Part shown: positions 54,516-62,966 of the stretch, piece by piece
How the letters are laid out: each line of letters begins with the position of its first letter
Position numbering within the stretch: the first letter of the stretch is position 1
Source of the DNA: Dyadobacter chenwenxiniae
GTDB taxonomy: Bacteria; Bacteroidota; Bacteroidia; Cytophagales; Spirosomataceae
Direction of reading: 5' to 3'
DNA length: 64,000 nt
Assembly (NCBI RefSeq): GCF_022869785.1
Contig: NZ_CP094997.1
Span: forward strand, 2,356,001 to 2,420,000
Made by a program: the position numbers and the translations under genes
Notes under the pieces: generated by a model
Databases searched by the model: none
Seen by the model: only the letters and a program-made list of their open reading frames with translations
Told to the model about the DNA's origin: nothing

Positions 54516-54523
54516 CAAAAGTA
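54516..54523 (-). promoter_or_regulatory. Candidate Bacteroidota -7 promoter box upstream of SusC pair 4
   Basis: On the minus strand TACTTTTG matches the Bacteroidota -7 consensus TAnnTTTG exactly and would place the transcript start about 80 bases before the SusC start. The -33 element expected about 20 bases upstream is weak. It lies between the HTCS terminator and SusC, the only gap available for this promoter. Confidence 0.45.
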
Positions 54524-54581
54524 TGATTATTTGTATTTGGAAGGCAGGGGGCATTTTCACATTAAGAAGGGGGTAATTCAA

Positions 54582-54620
54582 TAAAAAACGCCCGATCTTG
54601 GGAAAACCGGGCATTTTTTT
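54582..54620. terminator. Rho-independent terminator after the HTCS gene
   Basis: The stem GCCCGAT...ACCGGGC (54590-54612) is followed on the minus strand by a GTTTTTTATT tract (54582-54589). The plus side also has a T-run (ATTTTTTT, 54613-54620), so it could work in both directions. It lies 31 bases after the HTCS stop codon. Confidence 0.85.
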
Positions 54621-54643
54621 CACAAATCCTAACAGAAGATCGC

Positions 54644-57600
54644 CTAATTGTCCAATTTATTTTGAAAAATCCCCCGGTTCACCTGGAAATTCTCGTGAAA
54701 CGGGTTGCGGTATTTCTTGACATATTCGGAGGGCTTCATTTCAAAAAGTTTGGAAAATTGTCCCCGGAAATACTTGATATCATTAATCCCAACCTGGTAT
54801 GCAACTTCCGAAATCGTCATGTCTGTCGTGATCAGGATTTGTGCTGCGCGACGCAGGCGGATGAACCGGATAAAGCTGTTGGTGGACTGTCCCGATATAG
54901 ATTTGATGCGGTTATACAATGTTGAATGGCTCATGCCGATCTCAGCGGCAAGCACTTTGATGGAGAAGTCGGGATCGGTCAAATGGTTTTCGACAACGCG
55001 GATACATTCTTTCAAAAATTCCTTATACTCGGATGAAATCTTGAAGTCGTTCGCCTGCAATGTGATCTCGTTGTAAAAATATCGCTGCAGGTCATTGCGG
55101 TTTTTCAGGATCGCATCCACACGGGCAACGAGCAGTGTTTTGTCAAAGGGCTTACTAATGTAATCATCCGCTCCGCCCTCGATGCCTTTCAGGCGCGATT
55201 CCTGGGAAGTGCTCGCCGTGAGCAGGATTACCGGAATGTGGCTCAGCATGAGGTCACTTTTGATCTGGCTGCACATTTCTATGCCGCTGATTCCATCCAT
55301 GAACACGTCACTGATGACAATGTCAGGCAAATGCTTCCTGACGAGCAAAATCCCATCCTCCCCGCTCTCCGCTTGCAAAAGCTTGAACTTACCGGTGAAT
55401 GCCTGGCCGATGTACTGCCTGATATCCGCGTCGTCTTCCACGATCAGCATCGTTTTAATGTCCGAGCTCAGCTCTTCCACCACCAGCTGGTGACGCGAAA
55501 TGGCTGATGATGTGAGCATTACTCCGTCCTCCGAAAGCTCTTCCAACAGCACAGAGTTGCCTTCCTCCACAATGGTCGGCAGATCAGCTGTCACCAATTG
55601 CGGATGTGCTTTCCAGAGCAAAACCTTGAAAACGGTGCCGCTGCCCACAACCGATTCATAATGAATGCTCCCAAAATGGCTTTCAATAAAGGTTTTGGTC
55701 AAAAATAATCCAATGCCGAAGCCGCCTTTGGAAGGAAAACGCCCGTCTTGAAATTGATGAAAAACGGAGAAAATGCTATCACCCACATTTGTCGGAATGC
55801 CCGGCCCCGAATCGCTGACCAGAATCTGCACCTGATCGACCGTTTCAGCGATCTCCAATGTTACAGTTCCATTTTTTGGCGTGTATTTGACAGCATTTGA
55901 AACCAGGTTGAAAAGCGCAATTTCTATCTTTTCCCGATCCGCCACCAGCTCCAAATCGTCATTTGGACTTATAAACTGATAGTTAATATGCTTCTGTTCA
56001 GCCTGATGGGTAAAACATTGAAAAACTTCCAGCGCCAGTTTCGAGATATTCTGGACAGCCGGGTTCAGCTTGTCGGCTTCCCGGTCCGCCTTCCGGAAAA
56101 GCAGCAATTGATCGACCATACTCAGCAATCGTTTCGCATTGCGATAAACAATGTTGAGACTGTTCTGATCGGGATGGCGGTTCTCCGCTTTGAGTAACAG
56201 CTCCTTTACCGGGTTGATAATAAGCGTTAACGGTGTGCGGAACTCATGCGAAATGTGGGTAAAAAATGCTAGCTTCTTTTCGTTCAGCTCTTTTTCTTTC
56301 TGGGTTTCGAAATGCGCCATCTGGACTTCATATTGCAACCGCGCCTGCCTGATCTTATATTGCTGGTAATAGTAAACAAGAAGCACCCCGACGCCCAGAT
56401 AAAGCAGGTAAGCCCACCAGGTTTGATACCACGGCGGCATCACACGCACATGGAGGCTCGCTATATTTTCAAACCAAATACCATCCTGGTTAGCCGATTT
56501 TACCTTAAACAGATAACCGCCCGGCGGAAGATAACGGTAAGTCGCCGAACGCTCATTTTGCACGTAATTCCAGTCTTTATCCAGGCCTTCCAGCTTGTAG
56601 GCGAAGTGGTTACGATCAGGGTAAGCGTAATTTAAGGCGGTGTATTGAATGGCAAAAACGGATTGGCTGGGCTGTAAAACAATCTCCTCCTGTTCTGCGA
56701 TCCGCTTTTCCAGGATGATCCTGCCATCCTTTTTTGCGCCGACCGCTACATTTTGGCCGAACAATTGCAGGCCGGTGATCATTACTTTCGGTTTATAATC
56801 CGATGGTTTGATATCGGCCGGAACAAACAGGTTCCAGCCTTCGGTGCCGCCGAAAACCATTGCCTTTGTATGCTCGATATAAAGCGCCGAGTTGGGATTA
56901 AACTGCCCGCCCTGCAACCCGTTGCTCTGGTCATAATGATCAATCCGATTGTTGGAAAGGTTGATCCTGGACAATCCTTTATTTGTACTAAACCAAACAT
57001 TATCAACGCTTTCCTCCTGAAATGCATAAATTACATCATTGGCAAGGCCGTTCTTCTCTGTGAAATGCCGCGTCGTTCCGTTTTTCGTGTCATATATCAA
57101 AAGGCCGTTTCCCTCCGAACCGATCCATAGCCTTTCTTTCGCGTCAAAATGCAATGAAAATATGATGCGGTTAGACAGATAGCCCGCTTTTCCGGGTTCG
57201 TTAAAAAACGACTTGAATTGCATGGTGCTTACATCCAGATAATTAAGCCCGCCCCCGTAGCTGCCTATCCAGAGATTTCCCCTGCTATCTTCTTTAATCG
57301 CCCTTACGTCATTGGAGTTAATACTGCTGTTGGTGGTCACAAAATTTTGAAATGTGCCTTTTTTACGGTCAAGAAGCGCAAGCCCGCCGCCATTGGTCCC
57401 GACCCACAAATTCCGTCTACTGTCCTCATAAATGACCCGAACGTCATTTTTACCCAAACTTGCCGGATTCCCGGGCATGTTGGCATATTGCTTGAATGAG
57501 TCTTTTAAAGGATCATATTGGAAAAGTCCGCCGGAATAAGTGCCGAACCATAAGTAATCGTCCCGTCCCCGATGTGCCGCTATGACCGCTCCATCTGAAA

Positions 57601-58840
57601 GCGCGCCCGGCGCATTGCGAGCGGCATAATGCTTGATGGTTTCTCCTGAGCTTTTGGTTTTATAAATGCCATCTCCATCCGTCCCCAACCAGAGATTGCC
57701 GTCCTTATCCACGCACATGCCATAAAATCGGAGGTGACTTTCCGCACGTGAATCCTGGATCTTTTTCTCAAAACTTCGGAATTTCTCCGGAATGCTGCTG
57801 ATCAGGTAAACGCCCTCACCGTAAGTGCCGAGCCAGATATTGCGGTCGGCATCCATGTAAATGGATTGGACCGAACGCTGTGTAATGCCCTCGTTCCGTG
57901 AATTATTGATCTTTTCGAAAGTGTAAGCTCCCGGTTTGCGCTGCGCCACTTGTCTCAGATCGAGACTGTAAAGGCCGCCATCCTGTACGCCCACCAGGAG
58001 TTGCCCGCGGTGGTTTTCCAATAACGACAGATAAATGTCCGTGCGGTGGTTCCCGGGCAGGTGTAAAATGTAGAATTTGGACTCATCCCTTTTGAACAAT
58101 ACAAGTCCCTTTGCGGATGCGATCCAGATGTTGCTTAAATGATCCTCATAAATGTTGTTGATGCGCGTGGAAGGCAAATTTTCAAGATTGAGGCTTGCTT
58201 TGACAAGCTTCCTGTCCTTCCCGACTTGAAAAATATCGATTCCGGAATCCCTCGTCCCCAGCCAGAGGAGCCCTTTGGAGTCCTCATAGGTGTTAAGGAT
58301 AGAATTGGTGGTAAGATTTGGAAGGTTTTGCTGATTATAATATGTAAACTTCCCGACCTTTTTATCGAAAAGAGCGAAACCGGCACCGTTCAGCGAAATC
58401 CAAAGATTGCCATCCCTCGCCTGCGAAATGTCGCTGACATCCGCGCCCGAGCTGCCCTTGACGGGCATGGGCGTATGGCGTTTGAAAATCTCCTTTTCCG
58501 AGACAAATTCGTTCAGGCCATTCCTGGAACTGGTCCATATGGTGCCATCCCGGTCGCGAAAAACTGATTTTACGTAATTTCCGGAAAGACTCTGTTTGTT
58601 ATCAGGACTATTTTTGAAGACTTTGAAGGAGGTGCCGTCGAAACGGTTGAGGCCGTCGCCGGTTGCAAACCACATCAGTCCCTGCTTATCCTGGACAATG
58701 CTGTTTACGATGCCAAAAGACAGACCTTCCTTTAATGAATACCGCAGCACTCTTCCACTCTCAGCAGCTAAAACCGGGAACATGCCCAGGCAGGATAAGC
58801 CCAGGCCTATAAGTTTTTTCAGGATTGTCCCCTTCATCAA
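54644..58840 (-). CDS. Hybrid two-component system regulator (HTCS) for pair 4
   Basis: 1398-residue one-protein signalling system. It has a signal peptide (MFPVLAAES), then about 14 Reg_prop propeller repeats (QDKQGLMWFATGDGLNRFDG, EDSRGNLWIGSYGGGLNYLD) to about residue 740, and a Y_Y_Y domain about 740-805 (LEGLDKDWNYVQNERSATYRYLPPGGY). One transmembrane helix lies near 813. HisKA has phospho-acceptor His in FFTHISHEFRTPLTLI (about 862), and the ATPase has LVSNAVKYTPKNG and GFGIGLFLTKTFIESHFG. The receiver has Asp in VISDVFMDG (about 1175) and SKPFDK, and an AraC-type helix-turn-helix lies at the C-terminus (about 1275-1375; AAEIGMSHSTLYNRIKS). It binds the signal glycan in the periplasm and probably activates the adjacent SusC/SusD-GH30 unit. 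Confidence 0.96.
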   Translation of the reverse strand: MMKGTILKKLIGLGLSCLGMFPVLAAESGRVLRYSLKEGLSFGIVNSIVQDKQGLMWFATGDGLNRFDGTSFKVFKNSPDNKQSLSGNYVKSVFRDRDGTIWTSSRNGLNEFVSEKEIFKRHTPMPVKGSSGADVSDISQARDGNLWISLNGAGFALFDKKVGKFTYYNQQNLPNLTTNSILNTYEDSKGLLWLGTRDSGIDIFQVGKDRKLVKASLNLENLPSTRINNIYEDHLSNIWIASAKGLVLFKRDESKFYILHLPGNHRTDIYLSLLENHRGQLLVGVQDGGLYSLDLRQVAQRKPGAYTFEKINNSRNEGITQRSVQSIYMDADRNIWLGTYGEGVYLISSIPEKFRSFEKKIQDSRAESHLRFYGMCVDKDGNLWLGTDGDGIYKTKSSGETIKHYAARNAPGALSDGAVIAAHRGRDDYLWFGTYSGGLFQYDPLKDSFKQYANMPGNPASLGKNDVRVIYEDSRRNLWVGTNGGGLALLDRKKGTFQNFVTTNSSINSNDVRAIKEDSRGNLWIGSYGGGLNYLDVSTMQFKSFFNEPGKAGYLSNRIIFSLHFDAKERLWIGSEGNGLLIYDTKNGTTRHFTEKNGLANDVIYAFQEESVDNVWFSTNKGLSRINLSNNRIDHYDQSNGLQGGQFNPNSALYIEHTKAMVFGGTEGWNLFVPADIKPSDYKPKVMITGLQLFGQNVAVGAKKDGRIILEKRIAEQEEIVLQPSQSVFAIQYTALNYAYPDRNHFAYKLEGLDKDWNYVQNERSATYRYLPPGGYLFKVKSANQDGIWFENIASLHVRVMPPWYQTWWAYLLYLGVGVLLVYYYQQYKIRQARLQYEVQMAHFETQKEKELNEKKLAFFTHISHEFRTPLTLIINPVKELLLKAENRHPDQNSLNIVYRNAKRLLSMVDQLLLFRKADREADKLNPAVQNISKLALEVFQCFTHQAEQKHINYQFISPNDDLELVADREKIEIALFNLVSNAVKYTPKNGTVTLEIAETVDQVQILVSDSGPGIPTNVGDSIFSVFHQFQDGRFPSKGGFGIGLFLTKTFIESHFGSIHYESVVGSGTVFKVLLWKAHPQLVTADLPTIVEEGNSVLLEELSEDGVMLTSSAISRHQLVVEELSSDIKTMLIVEDDADIRQYIGQAFTGKFKLLQAESGEDGILLVRKHLPDIVISDVFMDGISGIEMCSQIKSDLMLSHIPVILLTASTSQESRLKGIEGGADDYISKPFDKTLLVARVDAILKNRNDLQRYFYNEITLQANDFKISSEYKEFLKECIRVVENHLTDPDFSIKVLAAEIGMSHSTLYNRIKSISGQSTNSFIRFIRLRRAAQILITTDMTISEVAYQVGINDIKYFRGQFSKLFEMKPSEYVKKYRNPFHENFQVNRGIFQNKLDN

Positions 58841-58852
58841 GTCACTCGTAAA

Positions 58853-59095
58853 TTACTTCAACCAACCCGCCTCTTTTGCCAAAAATAACAATTCAATGAC
58901 CACGATAATGCCGGCAAACGCAAAAACTGCGTATTTGATTTTGTCCCTTTTGCTGATCGGTGCTTTCGGTTGCTCGACTTTTTTTTCAACGACCACTTTT
59001 TCAACAGGTTTCCTCATCAGCGGTGCATCCGCTCCAAGTTTCGCCTTATGAAGCTCAAACAATTCCCTGCGCTTTTCCTCTAGATTTGAACTCAT
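58853..59095 (-). CDS. Small single-pass membrane protein, function unknown
   Basis: 80 residues. The N-terminal half is charged and helical (EEKRRELFELHKAKLGADAP, VEKVVVEKKVEQPKAP), and the C-terminal 25 residues form one membrane helix (YAVFAFAGIIVVIELLFLA) with a short outside end (KEAGWLK). The cytoplasmic linker is rich in V/E/K/P. I do not recognise a family. It starts 12 bases upstream of the HTCS start on the same strand and may be its first cistron. Confidence 0.7.
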   Translation of the reverse strand: MSSNLEEKRRELFELHKAKLGADAPLMRKPVEKVVVEKKVEQPKAPISKRDKIKYAVFAFAGIIVVIELLFLAKEAGWLK

Positions 59096-59207
59096 AAACC
59101 AAAATGTTTTTTAACCTAACAAATGGATCTTCAATGTTTTGTAAAAAACGTAAACATTTATAATTAATTGAAAAAAAATGTGGGTTATTTCTTTGTTAAA
59201 AGCATAA

Positions 59208-59498
59208 TTAATGACTAAAAGACGCCTCATTTTCAAGTACATCGGCCAACTGGTCAATTAGTTCGTTTGCTTCGTAGTAGTACTGCTGCTCGTTCAAGGT
59301 GCCCTGGTTGTAGCGTAACAGCAAATTATCCAGATCTGCCTTGATCTGTCTGCGGTGCCGCTTTTCTGGCAGTCGCCGGGGAATCCTTTGCACCATGCGC
59401 TTTCTTTTCGGTCTGAAGAGATCGACTATGTGGCTTAGTAAGAAGAAGCTGACGCCCACGATCAGCACACCCAAAAGGTCCAGGAGTATCATCGCCAA
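59208..59498 (-). CDS. Small membrane protein with basic linker and SHOCT-like helical tail
   Basis: 96 residues. One N-terminal membrane helix (LLDLLGVLIVGVSFFLLSHIVDLF) precedes a very basic stretch (RPKRKRMVQRIPRRLPEKRHRR) and an amphipathic helical C-terminus (LLLRYNQGTLNEQQYYYEANELIDQLADVL), which resembles short-tail oligomerisation motifs. No family recognised. It precedes the preceding small gene by 112 bases on the same strand and lies 114 bases past the GH28 stop. Confidence 0.62.
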   Translation of the reverse strand: MAMILLDLLGVLIVGVSFFLLSHIVDLFRPKRKRMVQRIPRRLPEKRHRRQIKADLDNLLLRYNQGTLNEQQYYYEANELIDQLADVLENEASFSH

Positions 59499-59612
59499 GA
59501 AGTTAAGCGCCTTGTACGGCTATTCATTTTTATTAGATGAACAATTTACAGTTAATGACGCGATATCTCAACCATTTGGCACCAAAGAAGAAAAAAAATA
59601 TGGAATTGCATT

Positions 59613-61088
59613 TCACCTTACCTGGTTAACTATCTGGTCTTTTTCCGGCGTGATCAGATGCACATTTTTGAACTGAATGTTCTTACCATCGGTCAGCTCT
59701 ATGCCGGAGTCGGCAGTAATGACCATATTTTCCATGATAATGTTCTTTACCGGCATTTCGGCAAGCCCTCGTATGAAAATGGCTTTGGCGGCGCCGTTGC
59801 AAACGATGTTCTCAAAATGCATGTCCCGGAAAACCGGAGTGCCTTCATTGACGACTTCCCGCATGTCGCGCGCGCCATCTGTTGCAAATTTCACGAAATA
59901 AAAGAGATCAAAGAATACTGCTTCCTGCGCAATGTCCTTCATGTAAATATCCTTTGCATAGATTTTTTCGACCACGCCCCCGCGACCGCGCACGGATTTG
60001 AAGCGCAACCCCTTGTCCGTGCCCATAAATGTGCAGTTCTGAACGAAAATATTCCGCGCGCCGCCGCTCATTTCGCTGCCCACCACAAAGCCACCATGCC
60101 CATTGTACACAACGTTGTTTCTGATGAGGCCATTCTCCGTGGGTATGCCGCGTTTTCTGCCTTCCTCGTCTTTGCCCGATTTGATACAAATGGCATCATC
60201 CCCCACGTCCAGCGTGCAGCCTTCGATCAGAAAGTTTTTGCAGGATTCAATGTCCATTCCGTCACCATTATGCGCGTATTCAGGGTTCTTTACACGCACA
60301 TTACGGATGGTCAGGTCCTGACACATGAGGGGGTGAATGCACCAGGCGGCTGAATTCTGGAAGGTTACGCCTTCCAGCAGCACCTTTTTGCAGTTGTTGA
60401 AAACCACAAGATTAGGCCTGAGAAAATCCTTCATGTCCGCAAAATCCCTTGGCGTTTTGCCCGGCGTGAGCAGCATGCTTTTGTTTTCGGTGCTTGCTTT
60501 TTTGAATTGATCACTGGGATACCAGGTTTTGCCATCGTCTTTGAGGACTCCACCGGAAGCAACTTTTTCTTTCCATTGGCCTTCTGTCAACTGGCTTTTG
60601 TGAACAGCGCGCCACACATCCCCATTGCCATCCACAATGCCTTTCCCCGTTACGGCAACATTTTCGAGGTTGATGCCGGAGATGGGAGACTGGTTGCGCG
60701 CGGCGCTCTTACCCTCGTAAAAACCCTCGGTCAATGCATATTGCGTCTTGTCCGGGGTGAAAAGCAGCGTCGCATTCTCACTCAAATACAGGTTAATATT
60801 GCTTTTCATGACAATCGGCCCGGTCATCCAAAGACCCGGAGGCACCATCACAACGCCCCCGCCTTTCCTGCTCAACGCATCAATCGCCTGATGGATCGCA
60901 TGGGTATTCAGCGTATGCCCGTCGGGAAGCGCACCATAGGCTGTTATCCGGATGGTGTCACGCTTAAAAACGGGCTGCTCCGCTTTTGGAAGATTGGTCC
61001 AGCTATAATTTTCCCCATTTTGTGCTGTCGCCCCAAAGGAACAGAGCGCGAGCATTGCCATGGGTAGGAAACGTTTTCTGAATGTCAT
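59613..61088 (-). CDS. GH28 polygalacturonase-family enzyme, secreted
   Basis: 491-residue beta-helix glycosidase with a signal peptide (CSFGATAQ|NG). It hydrolyses alpha-1,4-galacturonide or related pectin bonds by inversion. Catalytic motifs are NGDGMDI (D276, the NTD-equivalent), VGDDAICIKSGK (D297, D298), GHGGFVVGSEMSGG (H331) and KGLRFKS (R362, K364). The IDALSRKGGGVVMVPPG opening is typical of the bacterial exo-acting subgroup. Many such Bacteroidota proteins act on unsaturated or side-chain-bearing pectic oligosaccharides, so exo-polygalacturonase is an inference. It is transcribed away from the GNAT gene across 123 bases, with no enzyme partner on its strand. Confidence 0.92.
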   Translation of the reverse strand: MTFRKRFLPMAMLALCSFGATAQNGENYSWTNLPKAEQPVFKRDTIRITAYGALPDGHTLNTHAIHQAIDALSRKGGGVVMVPPGLWMTGPIVMKSNINLYLSENATLLFTPDKTQYALTEGFYEGKSAARNQSPISGINLENVAVTGKGIVDGNGDVWRAVHKSQLTEGQWKEKVASGGVLKDDGKTWYPSDQFKKASTENKSMLLTPGKTPRDFADMKDFLRPNLVVFNNCKKVLLEGVTFQNSAAWCIHPLMCQDLTIRNVRVKNPEYAHNGDGMDIESCKNFLIEGCTLDVGDDAICIKSGKDEEGRKRGIPTENGLIRNNVVYNGHGGFVVGSEMSGGARNIFVQNCTFMGTDKGLRFKSVRGRGGVVEKIYAKDIYMKDIAQEAVFFDLFYFVKFATDGARDMREVVNEGTPVFRDMHFENIVCNGAAKAIFIRGLAEMPVKNIIMENMVITADSGIELTDGKNIQFKNVHLITPEKDQIVNQVR

Positions 61089-61211
61089 AATGTTAAAATT
61101 AATGGGGCTGGATAAAGAACGGATATATTTTCAGCAGGACCGAATAGTATGGAGTTGATTTCCTTTACAATTTTGTTGCTGCTTACAGGACTAAAAAATA
61201 TCACGGTCACC

Positions 61212-61679
61212 ATGAATGTGTTTTATAAATTAGCAGAAACGAGCGAAGAATTTGAGCAGGCGAAGGAGCTTTTCATTGAATATGCCAATTCTTTGGACAT
61301 TGATCTGTCATTCCAGAATTTTTCCGGAGAACTGGAATCGGTCCGCCTGCAATACGACAAACCGACTGGCGCACTTCTGCTCGTCTATCAAGACGGTTCG
61401 CTGGCAGGCTGTGCCGGAATCAGGCGATTGGACGACGAAATTGCCGAACTGAAACGGATGTATGTCCGGCCTGATTTCCGGGGATTTGGTATTGGAAAGG
61501 AGTTATTGGAAAGAGCCATCGCAACCGCAGCCAGGATTGGCTACAAGAAGGTCCGGCTGGACACATTGAGCAGTATGACCAAAGCGCGCAGTCTGTACGA
61601 ATCTTTTGGTTTCGAGCCTATCGATCCCTACTATTTTAATCCGATCGAAGAGACTATCTATATGGAACGGGTGATTTGA
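61212..61679 (+). CDS. GNAT-family N-acetyltransferase
   Basis: 155-residue acetyltransferase with the acetyl-CoA motif A in MYVRPDFRGFGIGKELLERAI (pyrophosphate loop around 93-108) and C-terminal motif SLYESFGFEPIDPYYFNP. The acceptor is unknown. I chose the ATG at 61212 over an upstream in-frame ATG at 61149, because the extra 21 residues are a non-conserved hydrophobic run and would crowd the divergent GH28 promoter. Its 3' end overlaps the converging cobC gene by 26 bases (61654-61679). Confidence 0.87.
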   Translation: MNVFYKLAETSEEFEQAKELFIEYANSLDIDLSFQNFSGELESVRLQYDKPTGALLLVYQDGSLAGCAGIRRLDDEIAELKRMYVRPDFRGFGIGKELLERAIATAARIGYKKVRLDTLSSMTKARSLYESFGFEPIDPYYFNPIEETIYMERVI

Positions 61680-62190
61680 CATGAAAAACTTGTCCGTAAC
61701 AGACCTGGATGTCGAATATCCGGTTCAAATCCATTCTCTGATGCAAAGCAAGCAGGATTCGGATAGCGCCTGCGTGTGTGACCACGGCAACATTATCTAT
61801 GTCATTCTCCATTAATTCATTCCAAAAGGAGCGCAATCGCTCTTTCATTTGCAGCATGCTTTCACCGCCGGGAATGCAGACGTTCACGAAATCATCCATC
61901 CAGATCTGTAATGCATTTTGGTCAACCGTATCCCATCTTTCGCCTTCCCAATCGCCGAAATGCAGCTCCCGAAGGCGCTCGTCGATAAAGACCTTTTCGC
62001 TAATCTCGGTCGCCAGTTTCAGACAACGTGTTGACGGACTGGCATATACCCGGTCAAAACTGACATGTAATTGTTTTCTAACATCGTTAACCTCCGTTAA
62101 AAATGTTTCAGCCAATGGGATATCGGACCAACCGTAAATGTGCCCGGCTGTAATAAGTGGCGTGGTGTGCCTGATCAGATAAATTTCCAA
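61654..62190 (-). CDS. cobC: CobC-like alpha-ribazole phosphatase (histidine phosphatase)
   Basis: Removes phosphate from alpha-ribazole-5'-phosphate or adenosylcobalamin-5'-phosphate in the last steps of cobalamin assembly. The fold shows the phosphohistidine loop LIRHTTPL (His at residue 8 with the chosen start), ELHFGDWEGERWD and VVTHAGAIRILLA with the second catalytic His. The most reasonable start is the TTG at 62188-62190 (LEIYLIRHTT), 16 bases inside cobS; the only ATG (62274) would add 28 unrelated residues and overlap cobS by 100 bases. Its place directly after cobT-cobS supports the function. Overlap with the converging GNAT gene is 26 bases. Confidence 0.82.
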   Translation of the reverse strand: MEIYLIRHTTPLITAGHIYGWSDIPLAETFLTEVNDVRKQLHVSFDRVYASPSTRCLKLATEISEKVFIDERLRELHFGDWEGERWDTVDQNALQIWMDDFVNVCIPGGESMLQMKERLRSFWNELMENDIDNVAVVTHAGAIRILLALHQRMDLNRIFDIQVCYGQVFHVKSPVPYR

Positions 62191-62966
62191 AGTGCCGTGA
62201 GTGAAAGGTAGAAAGTGACTTCGCTGGTTTGCTGGATAGCGCCGAGGCAATCGCCGGTGTATCCCCCGATCCATTTTTTAAAATAGCGGGTCAGCTCGAA
62301 TGTAATGATGGCAGGCAAAATGCAACAGATCCAAATGAATGGCGTCCGGCTCACCCAGCCGAGTAAAATCAGTGGGATCAATGCGAAAAGACAGCCCGTT
62401 GCAATGCTGGTCCAACCGACCATTTGTGTGGCGGCTTTTGCTTTACTCCCCTGACCAACACGTGCATAAGGTTGTGTGAAAATGACAAAAACAGGCATTA
62501 ACCGGCTCCAAGCGTGGGCGCTGGCTAACGTGGCTGTGAGAATTGTAAAGTTGTTTTCCCGCTGTAAGGCCAGGTTATCTAAAAGCAGAAATTTCAAAGC
62601 CAGCACCGACATTAACCCAACAGAACCATAAGTTCCTACACGACTGTCTTTCATTATTTCCATGATCTTATCCCGCGTCCAGCCACCCCCGAATCCATCG
62701 CAAACATCGGCAAATCCATCTTCGTGGAATGCTCCGGTGGTGAGAACCGATGCGATCATAGACAGCGCGAGACCGATCGGAATAGTAGCCAGTTGCGCAC
62801 CGGTCAGCCAGGTCAATCCCGAAATAAGGCCTACCAGACAGCCGATTAAGGGTAAATATCCTGTTGCCAGACTTAAATTTTCAGGTTTGTACAACACCCG
62901 GCCGGGCACCGGAATGCGGGTATAAAACTGCAGGGCGGTGAAAAAGAGCGTCAGTTGCTGTTTCAT
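62175..62966 (-). CDS. cobS: Adenosylcobinamide-GDP ribazoletransferase (cobalamin synthase)
   Basis: 263-residue polytopic inner-membrane enzyme that joins adenosylcobinamide-GDP to alpha-ribazole. The conserved catalytic region reads GAFHEDGFADVCDGFGGGWTRDKIMEIMKDSRVGTYG, with metal-binding acids in EDGFADVCDG (about residues 80-90). Several hydrophobic segments follow (IALIPLILLGWV, ILPAIITFELTRY), and IGGYTGDCLGAIQQTSEVTFYL is the C-terminal signature. It overlaps cobT by four bases (ATGA) and cobC by 16, giving a tightly coupled operon. Confidence 0.95.
   Translation of the reverse strand: MKQQLTLFFTALQFYTRIPVPGRVLYKPENLSLATGYLPLIGCLVGLISGLTWLTGAQLATIPIGLALSMIASVLTTGAFHEDGFADVCDGFGGGWTRDKIMEIMKDSRVGTYGSVGLMSVLALKFLLLDNLALQRENNFTILTATLASAHAWSRLMPVFVIFTQPYARVGQGSKAKAATQMVGWTSIATGCLFALIPLILLGWVSRTPFIWICCILPAIITFELTRYFKKWIGGYTGDCLGAIQQTSEVTFYLSLTALWKFI

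Noticed and set aside
61149..61211. Hydrophobic N-terminal extension of the GNAT protein
   Set aside because: Not typical of the family; the ATG at 61212 begins exactly where GNAT-like sequence starts.
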